Below, piece after piece: positions 15,512 through 24,100 of a DNA stretch of 33,073 bases. Made by a program: the position numbers and the translations under genes. The DNA comes from Chloroflexota bacterium. Lineage in GTDB: Bacteria; Chloroflexota; Anaerolineae; Anaerolineales; Villigracilaceae. Location: NCBI GenBank assembly GCA_016208355.1, contig JACQYE010000089.1, positions 1 to 33,073 on the forward strand. Direction: 5' to 3'. The notes below the pieces were generated by a model. It had not been told where the DNA came from, did no database searches, and saw nothing but the letters and a program-made list of their open reading frames with translations. The stretch's first letter is position 1; each line of letters opens with the position of its first letter.

Positions 15512-16789
15512 ATGCGCCTCCTTGACCGCGTCCTGCAAGGCATCGAACTGACCCTGGCAGCCATCGTGCTTGCTTTCCTCCTGGGCGGCAGCGACATGCT
15601 CGACCCCGAAAAGCCGCAGGAACGCGCCCGCCGGTACACCCGCGCCGTTGAGTTCGACTACCTCGATTGGACGCTGGACGCCATCGGCGGCAAGCTCGCC
15701 CAGGCCGCACTCGATACCCCCTTCTACTTCGATGAAAACCAATGGCGGCAGATCGTCAGCGACTACCTGCGCCTTACGGACGAAATCCTGCAAGCCGAGT
15801 ACCAGCTAAACCTGATCTACACTGACCCGTCCATCCCGGACCCGGAGTCTGCTTCCGCCGAACTGCGCGCCCAACTCGACGACCTCTACACCCGCCAGCA
15901 GGGCCTTGCCCCGTTTGCCGAGGCTGTGCTCGAAGCGCAGGTCTCGGCTGTCCTGGCCGGCCTGGAACTGACCACCGGCGGCCAGCCCATCCCGCCCGTC
16001 CTGTTCCACATCAGCCCCCTGCCCTATCACCTGGTCATCTCGCCGCGGGACACAATCCAGCAGGATGCGGCCATCTCGCTCCTCCCCGATCTGACCATTG
16101 ACCGTCAGGCTGCCCTGGAAGAAAAGGTCGCCGCCGGGATGGATGTTTCGACACTGGTCGTCCCCGTGGGGGGCATCGGCTCCTACCCCACCATGGTCAT
16201 GCGCACCACCTCACTGGACTGGCTGGCTGACGTGATCTCCCACGAGTGGATTCACAACTGGCTCAGCCTGCGCCCGCTCGGATCGAATTACGACAGCACT
16301 CCCGAACTTCGCACCATGAACGAGACGACCGCCTCCATCGCCGGAGGGGAGATTGCCAGCCTCATCCTGCAACGCTACTACCCCGCCCTGGCCGCCGAAT
16401 ACGGCCTCCAGACTGTCAGCCTGTCGCACGGTCCGGTCCCGCCCGGCGGTTGGCCGCGCCCGGTCTTCGATTTTCGGGCCGAGATGCACACCACCCGCGT
16501 CCACGTGGACGAACTGTTGGCAGAAAAGAAGATCGAGGCAGCCGAAACATACATGGAAGCGCGGCGGCTGGTTTTCTGGGAGAACGGGTACATCATCCGC
16601 AAACTGAACCAGGCCTACTTCGCCTTCTATGGGGCTTACGCCGATTCCCCGGGCGGCGCGGCGGGCGAGGACCCGGTCGGTCCGGCAGTACGCGCCCTGC
16701 GCACCCAAAGCGACTCACTCACCGATTTCCTGGAAACGATTGCGGACATGTCCTCCTTCGAGGAATTACAGAAAGCTGTCAGTCCATGA
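15512..16789 (+). CDS. Membrane-anchored protein with HEXXH zinc-peptidase motif
   Basis: The 425-residue protein has a single N-terminal membrane helix (about residues 8-27) and a large extracytoplasmic part. HEWIHNW (H244, E245, H248) matches the HEXXH zinc motif. The following acidic residues E271 (NETTASIAGGE) and E280 could supply the third ligand as in gluzincins. No close family is recognised. Proteolysis at the outer membrane face is inferred from the motif alone. The ORF-track start at 15473 lies inside rimO; ATG 15512 fits the -10 box and places the helix at the N-terminus. It overlaps the next gene by ATGA, indicating translational coupling. Confidence 0.75.
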   Translation: MRLLDRVLQGIELTLAAIVLAFLLGGSDMLDPEKPQERARRYTRAVEFDYLDWTLDAIGGKLAQAALDTPFYFDENQWRQIVSDYLRLTDEILQAEYQLNLIYTDPSIPDPESASAELRAQLDDLYTRQQGLAPFAEAVLEAQVSAVLAGLELTTGGQPIPPVLFHISPLPYHLVISPRDTIQQDAAISLLPDLTIDRQAALEEKVAAGMDVSTLVVPVGGIGSYPTMVMRTTSLDWLADVISHEWIHNWLSLRPLGSNYDSTPELRTMNETTASIAGGEIASLILQRYYPALAAEYGLQTVSLSHGPVPPGGWPRPVFDFRAEMHTTRVHVDELLAEKKIEAAETYMEARRLVFWENGYIIRKLNQAYFAFYGAYADSPGGAAGEDPVGPAVRALRTQSDSLTDFLETIADMSSFEELQKAVSP

Positions 16790-17985
16790 AAAAATACGGT
16801 TTCAGGTTTGAAGGTTTGAAGGTTGGCAGATTTTTTGTTTTTTGCTTTTTGCTTTTCATGTTCTCTTCTTGCGCTCCGCCAACCGCCGCGCCGCCTGCCA
16901 ACACCCCCATTCCCACCCCTACACCAGAATTCATGCCCTGCACCATCCTGCCATACGCCACCGACGTGACGGAGACAATGTCGGCATTCATTGACGAGTA
17001 TGCCCACGTCGCCGGACCGGAGGAAGCGCCCGTCACCCTGCTGGTCTTCACCGACTTCCAGTGCCCGGGCTGCGCGGTGCTGGCTGAGGGGCTGTCACAG
17101 GTCCAGGATGCCTACCCTGACAACGTACGGCTCATCGTCCGTTATCTGCCGGATGTGCCTTTCGACAGGAGCGCGCTGGCAATCCAGGCCGCCGAGGCGG
17201 CGCATTTGCAGGGAAAATTCTGGGAAATGCACGACTTTCTCTTCACGAAGCAGCCCGAGTGGTACGGCCTGGCTCCAACGGACTTCCCGGCCTGGGCGGG
17301 CGAGCAGGCTGCCGGTCTCGGCCTGGATGCAGACCAGTTCGAGGCCGATTTCAGCGGGGAGGTGGTGGCAGGCCGCGTCCAGCAGGCGCTCCAGTCTGCA
17401 GGCAGTGTTTCTCCGCCATTGCTGTACATCAACAGCAACACTCCTTACTCCGGTTTGGCCAATTTCTCCAGCCTCGACCAGATGGTTCGCCTGGCTTTGC
17501 TGGAGGATATAAAGTTCCATACCTGCCCAAGCTGGAGCCTTAGCCCGACCCGGCAATACATCGTTACCTTGCACACCGACCGCGGCGACGCCGTCCTGCA
17601 ACTGTATCCGGAAAAAGCGCCGTTGGCGGTGAATAACTTTGTCTTCCTGGCGCAAGCGGGATGGTATGATAACATCCCCTTCCACCGAGTCGAGGCAGGG
17701 TTTGTCGCCCAGAGCGGAGACCCCTCAGGAACAGGGTACGGAAACCCCGGCTATTACTTCACCACCGAGGCCGCTCAGGGCCTGGCCTTCGACCGGGCCG
17801 GGCTGGCGGCGATGTCCAACACCGGCACGGACACCAATGGCAGCCAGTTCTTCATCACCTATGCTCCCGCCCCCCAACTGGACGGGCAGTTTACCATCTT
17901 CGGCGAAGTGCTGACCGGCATGGATGCGTTGGAAGGCCTGTCAACAGGAGATTTGCTGTTAAGCGTGACAGTGGAGGAAAGGTAA
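16786..17985 (+). CDS. Lipoprotein fusing a DsbA-like thioredoxin domain to a cyclophilin
   Basis: The 399-residue protein has a lipoprotein-type signal (FMFSSC lipobox) and a Pro/Thr linker. A thioredoxin_4/DsbA-like domain follows (about 65-235) with redox motif CPGC at residues 93-96 (FTDFQCPGC). A cyclophilin-type peptidyl-prolyl isomerase occupies about 255-399 (FHRVEAGFVAQSGDP, SNTGTDTNGSQFFIT, LDGQFTIFGEV). Both activities help exported proteins fold: disulfide exchange and proline isomerisation. The start is fixed by the ATGA overlap with the HEXXH gene and by the signal peptide; the track start at 16246 is a frame extension. PrsW follows 3 nt after its stop. Confidence 0.9.
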   Translation: MKKYGFRFEGLKVGRFFVFCFLLFMFSSCAPPTAAPPANTPIPTPTPEFMPCTILPYATDVTETMSAFIDEYAHVAGPEEAPVTLLVFTDFQCPGCAVLAEGLSQVQDAYPDNVRLIVRYLPDVPFDRSALAIQAAEAAHLQGKFWEMHDFLFTKQPEWYGLAPTDFPAWAGEQAAGLGLDADQFEADFSGEVVAGRVQQALQSAGSVSPPLLYINSNTPYSGLANFSSLDQMVRLALLEDIKFHTCPSWSLSPTRQYIVTLHTDRGDAVLQLYPEKAPLAVNNFVFLAQAGWYDNIPFHRVEAGFVAQSGDPSGTGYGNPGYYFTTEAAQGLAFDRAGLAAMSNTGTDTNGSQFFITYAPAPQLDGQFTIFGEVLTGMDALEGLSTGDLLLSVTVEER

Positions 17986-17988
17986 ATT

Positions 17989-19266
17989 ATGCAGCGCTTC
18001 TTTTCATCGAACCACAATCGTTCCATTCTCCTGCTTGTATTCGGCGTCATCAGCATTCTCGTCCTGCTTGGACGGGGCGTCTTCCTGGCAGTGGACGGCC
18101 TGCTCTCCTTTGCCGGGTCCGACCTGACCTTCTCGGAACTCGGCCCCTCCGCGCTCGATGCGCTGAGCATGCTCGTGTGCGCCGGCCTGCTCATCCCCCT
18201 GATCGTGGGAAGCATCCGACAGTTGCAGGGAAAGGAACTGCCTGCCGCGCGCCTCCCGCCCATCAAAGGCCGTCATTTCCTGCTCCTGGCAATCGTCTGG
18301 GTGGTGATGCTGGCCGCCTCCAGCCTGCTGACCGGGCTGTTCGACTTCGGCTGGCTGCTCTCCGCCCCGGCATTCCTCCTGGCGATGGTGATCCCGGTGG
18401 CAGCGCTGGCCTGGACCGGCGCGGGCGGACTGGTCGGCGGGTCGCGCCGCCGGTTGTGGGCGGCTTTCGGCCTCGGGATGACCGGGGGCACCGGACTGGC
18501 GCTCGTGCTGGAATATGTGCTGGTCGCCGTTGCAGTCGCCATCGGCGCTGTTGCGATCATCCTCCGTCCGGAACTGGCTGTGTTGCTGGAAGATTTACAA
18601 GCCCAGGCCGATAGCGCAAAAAATGTGGAGGAATTGCTGACCCTCCTGGCTCCGTACCTGACCCAGCCCTGGGTCTTCCTGGCAGTGCTGGCTTTTGCTT
18701 CTGGGTTTGGGCCGTTGATCGAGGAAGCTGTCAAACCGCTGGCAGTCTGGATTCTGGGCCGCCGACTGCGTTCCCCGGCGGAAGGGTTTGCCCTGGGCGC
18801 GCTCTCCGGGGCCGGGTTCGCCCTGCTGGAAGGGTTGATGGCCGCCAGCGGCATGGCCGAAACGCCTTACTTCGGCCTGCCGGCGCGCCTGGCCAGTTCA
18901 CTGATGCACATTACCCTAAGCGCATTGATGGGCTGGGGGATCGCCTCGGCCATGCTGGAAAAGCGCTGGAAGCGGCTCATCGGCGTCTACGTGCTGTGCG
19001 CCGCCCTGCACGGCTTGTGGAATGGGTCGGCTTTGCTGGCAGTGTACGGGTCACTGCGCTTCGTAGTCCAGGGGATGACCTACGACCCGGTCAGCATCCT
19101 GGCCATGGTAGCAGGCGTCGCCCTGCTCGGGTTGGTTTTTCTGTTCATCGCGGTCGGCTTGCCAATCCTCAATCGCCGTTTCCAACCAACGCAATCTGAT
19201 ATAATCGCCCCGCTCGCAACCCAACCGGAGAGGACACCCGATGGATTTGATTCTAAAAGCAGTTGA
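17989..19266 (+). CDS. PrsW-family intramembrane protease
   Basis: The 425-residue polytopic protein carries the PrsW motifs in order: EEAVK (from residue 245), a following ALLEG glutamate, a membrane-embedded His (SSLMHITL) and ALHGLWNG. In Bacillus PrsW cleaves the anti-sigma factor RsiW in response to envelope stress. Here a substrate cannot be named and no sigma/anti-sigma pair is in view. A GGAGG sequence inside the end of the preceding gene serves as the ribosome site. The gene follows the thioredoxin-cyclophilin and HEXXH genes in one tight unit, consistent with envelope protein quality control. The promoter of dedA lies in its final codons. Confidence 0.85.
   Translation: MQRFFSSNHNRSILLLVFGVISILVLLGRGVFLAVDGLLSFAGSDLTFSELGPSALDALSMLVCAGLLIPLIVGSIRQLQGKELPAARLPPIKGRHFLLLAIVWVVMLAASSLLTGLFDFGWLLSAPAFLLAMVIPVAALAWTGAGGLVGGSRRRLWAAFGLGMTGGTGLALVLEYVLVAVAVAIGAVAIILRPELAVLLEDLQAQADSAKNVEELLTLLAPYLTQPWVFLAVLAFASGFGPLIEEAVKPLAVWILGRRLRSPAEGFALGALSGAGFALLEGLMAASGMAETPYFGLPARLASSLMHITLSALMGWGIASAMLEKRWKRLIGVYVLCAALHGLWNGSALLAVYGSLRFVVQGMTYDPVSILAMVAGVALLGLVFLFIAVGLPILNRRFQPTQSDIIAPLATQPERTPDGFDSKSS
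19200..19233 (+). promoter_or_regulatory. -10 box and ribosome site of DedA gene
   Basis: TATAAT (19200-19205) lies inside the PrsW gene and GGAGAGG (19227-19233) precedes the ATG at 19241. This gives a leader of about 29 nt, in contrast to the leaderless genes. Confidence 0.6.
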
Positions 19267-19903
19267 TTTCGTTCTACACGTTGACGTTTATCTCGAGGAG
19301 ATCATCTCGAACTACGGCGGCTGGACCTATGCCCTGCTATTTTTCGTCGTCTTCATGGAGACCGGCTTCGTCGTCACCCCGTTCCTGCCAGGCGACTCGC
19401 TCATCTTCGCCGCCTCGACCTTCGCAGCGCGCGGGGCGCTCAACCCCTGGCTGATGTTCGGCCTGCTGGCTGTCGCGGCGGTTATTGGCGACTCGGTCAA
19501 CTACTGGATTGGACACCGCATCGGCAAACGCGCTTATACCGGCGAGATCAAGTGGATCAAGAAAGAATACATGGAGCGCACGCACACCTTTTTCGAGAAG
19601 CACGGCGGCAAGACCATCTTCCTGGCACGCTTCGTGCCCATCATCCGCACCTTTGCGCCTTTCGTGGCAGGCGTCAGCCGCATGTCGTATGGCTTCTTCT
19701 TCCGCTGGAATGTCATCGGCGGAATTACCTGGGTGGCAACCTTTACCCTGCTCGGCTATTTCTTCGGGAATATCCCCTTCGTGCAGAAGAATTTCGAACT
19801 GGTCATCATTGCCATCATCCTGATCTCGCTCATCCCGGCAGTGACAGAGGCCATCAAGGCGAGGAAGGAGATAGGGGCGAAGAAAGCGGAAAGCGCGGAG
19901 TAA
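19241..19903 (+). CDS. DedA family membrane protein
   Basis: The 220-residue protein has the usual DedA length and pattern: METGF followed by PFLPGDSLIFAAS, the re-entrant GDSVNYWIGHRIG segment, and the conserved ARFVPIIRTFAPFVAG motif. DedA proteins are cytoplasmic-membrane transporters implicated in recycling undecaprenyl phosphate or flipping phospholipids and in tolerance of envelope stress. The C-terminus ends in a short charged tail. It overlaps the 3' end of the PrsW gene by 26 nt in a different frame but has its own promoter. A terminator follows. Confidence 0.92.
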   Translation: MDLILKAVDFVLHVDVYLEEIISNYGGWTYALLFFVVFMETGFVVTPFLPGDSLIFAASTFAARGALNPWLMFGLLAVAAVIGDSVNYWIGHRIGKRAYTGEIKWIKKEYMERTHTFFEKHGGKTIFLARFVPIIRTFAPFVAGVSRMSYGFFFRWNVIGGITWVATFTLLGYFFGNIPFVQKNFELVIIAIILISLIPAVTEAIKARKEIGAKKAESAE

Positions 19904-19934
19904 GTAAGAATGCAAGGAGAAATAAAAATTACGC

Positions 19935-19962
19935 AAAGCCTCCCGGCTTGGGAGGCTTTTAT
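19935..19962 (+). terminator. Rho-independent terminator after dedA
   Basis: AAAGCCTCCC / GGGAGGCTTT form a 10-bp stem with a 5-nt loop and end in TTTT. Confidence 0.9.
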
Positions 19963-20007
19963 TGTTGTGAGGATGCGTACCAAATTGCAATCAATATCTG
20001 GTGGAGG

Positions 20008-20016
20008 TGCTATAAT
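20008..20016 (+). promoter_or_regulatory. Extended -10 promoter of the AT-rich solitary gene
   Basis: TGCTATAAT is a perfect extended -10 (TGnTATAAT). A TTGCAA at 19985 is 20 nt away and only a weak -35. The leader to ATG 20075 would be about 50 nt. Confidence 0.55.
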
Positions 20017-20074
20017 TTCAGCAGGCATTCCAATATCATGTCACGGCAAAAGGGATATTTTAATTGGGAAAACT

Positions 20075-21013
20075 ATGAAGAACTATTTAATTAATCTGTT
20101 GTGCTGTATAGGTTTTGCTCTGGAAGTATGGCTATTCGGAACGACAAGCACCCGGCAGCAACTTAATCGTCAAATTAAAAACAGCTTATTCCTGACCCTG
20201 CTCTTTTCGTTTTCAATCGTTTTTTTCATCGGTTGCCTGACTTTGAGTCATTTTTTATGGAAATCCACTGGTTTCTCCGATGCGGTCCTCGCTGACTTTA
20301 GCATTTATTCATTACTTGAGGACATTTCGGTTGTGCCTTTATATTTGTGGTGCGGACTATCTCTTTTCAGTCTTGGATTTTGTCTGATTAATAGGTCGCC
20401 GTACTTGCTGCCGAAAAAATTCCGCAGCCGTCCTTTTGAGGGTGTTATGTTCATCTGGGGATTTATTTCGCAAGTGCTTCTCGCTGCTATAGTCGGGATC
20501 ACATTGCGAGCAAATTACTTAGCTCGGCCCCACCTTGAAAAACCTTCATCAGTTTACATGCTCTATGAGAATGTGCTAATTCTAGGGGATAGAACCTACA
20601 GCGTGCCTGAATGGGTTTTCAATCTCGGATTCTATCCCATCGCAGAAGTATCCGCTGCCCGATGGGGTGACGACAGCATCGCGGTCGAACCCCTTTCGCG
20701 AGATAGCCTAACACGCGCCCTCCAGAACGGTCGCCTAGTCTTTATCGCTTCCCATGGAAGTTATCTAGGGGGAGCCATTTCTTTATCACCCAATGAAGTT
20801 TTGTATCCTGTAGATGTTTTTTTAATGGGAGGAACCGGGTCAAACCTGCAATTAGTCTATATTGCTGGGTGTAATGCAGGAAACTTGGCTGATGAGTGGC
20901 AATTGTTTCTTGCCCCGGCGCAAGTGATTGTCTTTGATCGGCTTTCCGCAATCGAAGAACACATATACTGGTTATGGTTTCGCGGCCCGAAGGTGGTATC
21001 TAGTTTAAGATGA
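20075..21013 (+). CDS. Four-helix membrane protein with C-terminal caspase/CHAT-like domain
   Basis: The 312-residue protein is not recognised as a named family. Hydrophobic helices lie at about 4-22, 37-61, 84-105 and 123-147. The soluble remainder (about 155-312) has a strand-SHG unit (LVFIASHGSY, H227) and, 39 residues later, a strand-GC unit (LVYIAGCNAG, C266), the layout of the His-Cys dyad in caspase-like and CHAT peptidases. A further strand follows (AQVIVFDR). ATG 20075 is chosen because the longer frame runs through the dedA terminator. The gene is visibly richer in A/T than its neighbours, stands alone between two hairpins and may be acquired. Peptidase function is inferred from the motif spacing only. 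Confidence 0.6.
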   Translation: MKNYLINLLCCIGFALEVWLFGTTSTRQQLNRQIKNSLFLTLLFSFSIVFFIGCLTLSHFLWKSTGFSDAVLADFSIYSLLEDISVVPLYLWCGLSLFSLGFCLINRSPYLLPKKFRSRPFEGVMFIWGFISQVLLAAIVGITLRANYLARPHLEKPSSVYMLYENVLILGDRTYSVPEWVFNLGFYPIAEVSAARWGDDSIAVEPLSRDSLTRALQNGRLVFIASHGSYLGGAISLSPNEVLYPVDVFLMGGTGSNLQLVYIAGCNAGNLADEWQLFLAPAQVIVFDRLSAIEEHIYWLWFRGPKVVSSLR

Positions 21014-21044
21014 ATTTAAATCTTCCGTATTAATGTCATGAAGA

Positions 21045-21074
21045 GAAGAGGCATCCCTTTTGGGAAGCCTCTTC
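21045..21074. terminator. Bidirectional terminator-like hairpin between convergent genes
   Basis: GAAGAGGC pairs with GCCTCTTC, and an inner TCCC-TTTT-GGGA continues the stem. It separates the AT-rich gene from the convergent acylase gene. There is no strong U-tract on either side. Confidence 0.6.
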
Positions 21075-21126
21075 AAAACTGGTATCTTCCATTACCTCGC
21101 TTCGTACTTCTACTACATCCATCTTC

Positions 21127-24100
21127 TCACGGCACCAACCTCAAATGTGACTCTGTATTACTGATCACTGCCTGTTCGTTCCAGAGCATCGGGTAGTATT
21201 GCACATCTGTCCAGAGGGGCGCCAGGTCAATATAGTGCGGGTGATAGGCATGACCGGACTGCCCGGTGGTATGCACCGTGACCGAGTTGCGCAGGTCGCC
21301 CAGGTCCACGATCATGCGCATGGACGGCAGCCAGTCCACCTCGAAGCCCAAGCCAACCGTCCAGCCGGTGGCGTTGACGATGGACTCGCCGCCTCCAGTG
21401 GGGAACGGGCCGCGGTTGAAGATGGATTCGATCAGGCCAATGCCGGACTTTCCGAGGGTGGCATTGCGGAAGGTGGCGGTATGCGCCTCGCCCCAAGCCG
21501 GCCACGCCTCCAGATTTTTGCCGTACTCCTCCTCCCCGCTTTCCACGGTTTCAGTAAAGGCACGCAGGAAGATGTCGTCGCGGGTCTCGACCACACCAGA
21601 AGTGGATAGATCATCCCACCAGGCGCTGTCCGGCTGCTGTATCAGGTTGCGCATCACTTCGTAGAAACGTGAACCGCCCTCCGGGAAAAAGTCTTCAGGG
21701 AAAGGCTCATCATAGAAGGTATCCAGCAGCAGGTTCGACCAAAAACGCTCGAATAACAGGGCAGCCTGGGAACCGGCCTGCTCGCGGTAGTCCCAGCCTG
21801 CCAGGAAAGCCTGGCGGACCTCGTCATTGCGCCCGTCCATCGGCAGGGACATCAGGAGTGGCACCATCACTTCAGCATTCAGGCTGGTCGAATCTCCCTG
21901 CATCTGCTGAATGTACGCCGTATCAATCGGGCCGGGGGCATTCTCGATCATCGCTGAAATACGTTCGGCGCGGAAGCCGTAGTCCCAATCCGTGGTGACC
22001 AGGTAGGGATAATCGCGCGGCACGGACTGGTTGTTGGCCGTGACGATGTACCCGGATTCAGGGTTGAACACGAACGGTAGTTCCTCGAATGGAATGTAAC
22101 CGGTCCATTCGTACTCATCCGTCCAGCCGGGCACGGGCAGGGTTCCGTCGCCGTTCCGGCGGATGGGGACATTGCCCGGCATCTGGTAGCCGATATTCCC
22201 ATCCACATCGGCGTAAAGAAGGTTCTGGGCCGGGACCGTGAAATTGCGCGCCGCGTCCCGGAAATCCTCCCAGTCCTGGGCTTTGTTGAAACCCCAGATG
22301 GCCTCGAAGATGTGAGCCGGTTCGAGCGCTGTCCAGCGCAGGGCGATGACGAAGTTGTCAGGTAAATCCATCCCGGCCTGTTCCCCGAATTCTTCCAGCC
22401 CGTAGACCTCCGAAATGACCGGACCGTGCCGCGTGGAGCGGACGGTCACCTCCACCGGCTCCCCCCCGCCAACCTGGATGGTCTCGGTGCGGGTCTCGAA
22501 GTCCACCCACTGGCCGTTGACCTCGTACTGGTTCGGATTGTCGGGATTGACCTTCTCGACATACAGGTCCATCACGTCCGGGCCGTTGTTGGTGAAACCC
22601 CAGGCGATCCTGTCGTTGTGGCCGATGACCACACCCGGCACCCCGGCGAACGAGAAGCCGGCCACTTCGTAGGGACAGGCGTCGCTCTTCGGTTGGCAAT
22701 GCAACCCCACCTGGTACCAGATGGACGGCATTTGGATGCTCAAGTGCGGGTCGTTGGCAAGCAGGGGCATGCCGCTCTCGGTCAGTTCGCCGGAGATGGC
22801 CCAGGAGTTGGAGCCGATGCCCGTTCCCCCGGGCCCGAGGAGGAAATCCAAAAGCCCCAGGTTATAAGAGGCAGCCGACAGTGCAGAGTCAGCCGAAACG
22901 AGGGCCGCGCCGGTGGATTCCTGCGCGTCCGCGGCCGCCGCCGGGAATGTTTCAACGATCACCGGGTGGTCGGATGGGTAGGCAGGATACAGGTCCGCGA
23001 GCTGCTCCGGGGTGAAGACTTTCATCAGGACGGCGCGCTCGATTTCCCCGTCAATGTTGCCGCGCAAGTCCCAGGCCATGGCCTTGGCCCAGGTCATGCT
23101 GTGGACCGGCGTCCAGGGTTCCGGTTCGTAGTCCGGCGTCAGGAGGCCCAGGATGGCATATTCCAGGCTGATGGCCGCGCCGGAATGGTCCGCCAGGTAG
23201 GCGTTGACGCCCTCCGAATAAGCGGTGAGGATGGCGATGGCTTCCACACTGGAGGCGGCCACTTCCTGCTCGGCGATTTGCTCCCAACCCATGGTGCGCA
23301 GGAAGGCGTCGGTTTCCACCTGGTCGGCACCGAACATTTCAGAGAGTCGCCCCGAGCCGATGTGACGCCAAAAGTCCATCTGCCAGAAGCGATCCTGGGC
23401 ATGGACATAGCCCTGGGCAAAGAACAAGTCGTGCAGGCTGGAGGCGTAGATATGCGGAACGCCGTACCCATCACGGTAGATATCCACCTCGCCGTCGAGA
23501 CCAGACAATTGGATTTCTCCTTCCACCAATGGGAAGGAACGCCGGGCTGTGTAGACGCCCAGCACCGACAAAACGATGGCAAGCACGAGGAGTATCCCCA
23601 GCCCGCGCACCAGGAAACGTTGGAACTTTTCAGACATTATTCCTGCCGAGGCATCGTGCAGCACAGCCGGGGGATAATAGCCGCGGCTGACGAACCCGCC
23701 CAGCCAGGCGCGTTCGTTGACCGCCGCCAGCAGCGCCTGGTAAATATCAGCCTGCGCCTGCAAACTGACCGCCCTCTGCGTAATCCCCGGCTGGAGAACC
23801 GCCCGCGACGGGATCCAGTCCATCGCCGCGCCGTCCGCCGAGGGGTAGGCCGCGGCAATGATGACCGGCTTGCCCAGCGCGGCCTGGAAAGGCTGGATCT
23901 CGTTATCCAAAAGCGCACCCGCCGCCACGCGCAACTCGTCCACACCTGGGGAAGTCGAGCCGCTCAAAGGCGCATACCAGAGCAGGTAGACGCCGTCCAG
24001 GTCGCGGGCGAAGGTCGGGGTGGAGGCCAGGTCATCGGGATAGGAGACAGCCCACAGGATGCTCCCGCCGTAATGGGCGCGCACCTCGGCCAGGATGGCG

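Noticed and set aside
20038-20094. 18-codon ORF (MSRQKGYFNW...) overlapping the start of the AT-rich gene
   Set aside because: It could be a leader peptide, but it has no ribosome site and no regulatory structure, so chance is more likely.
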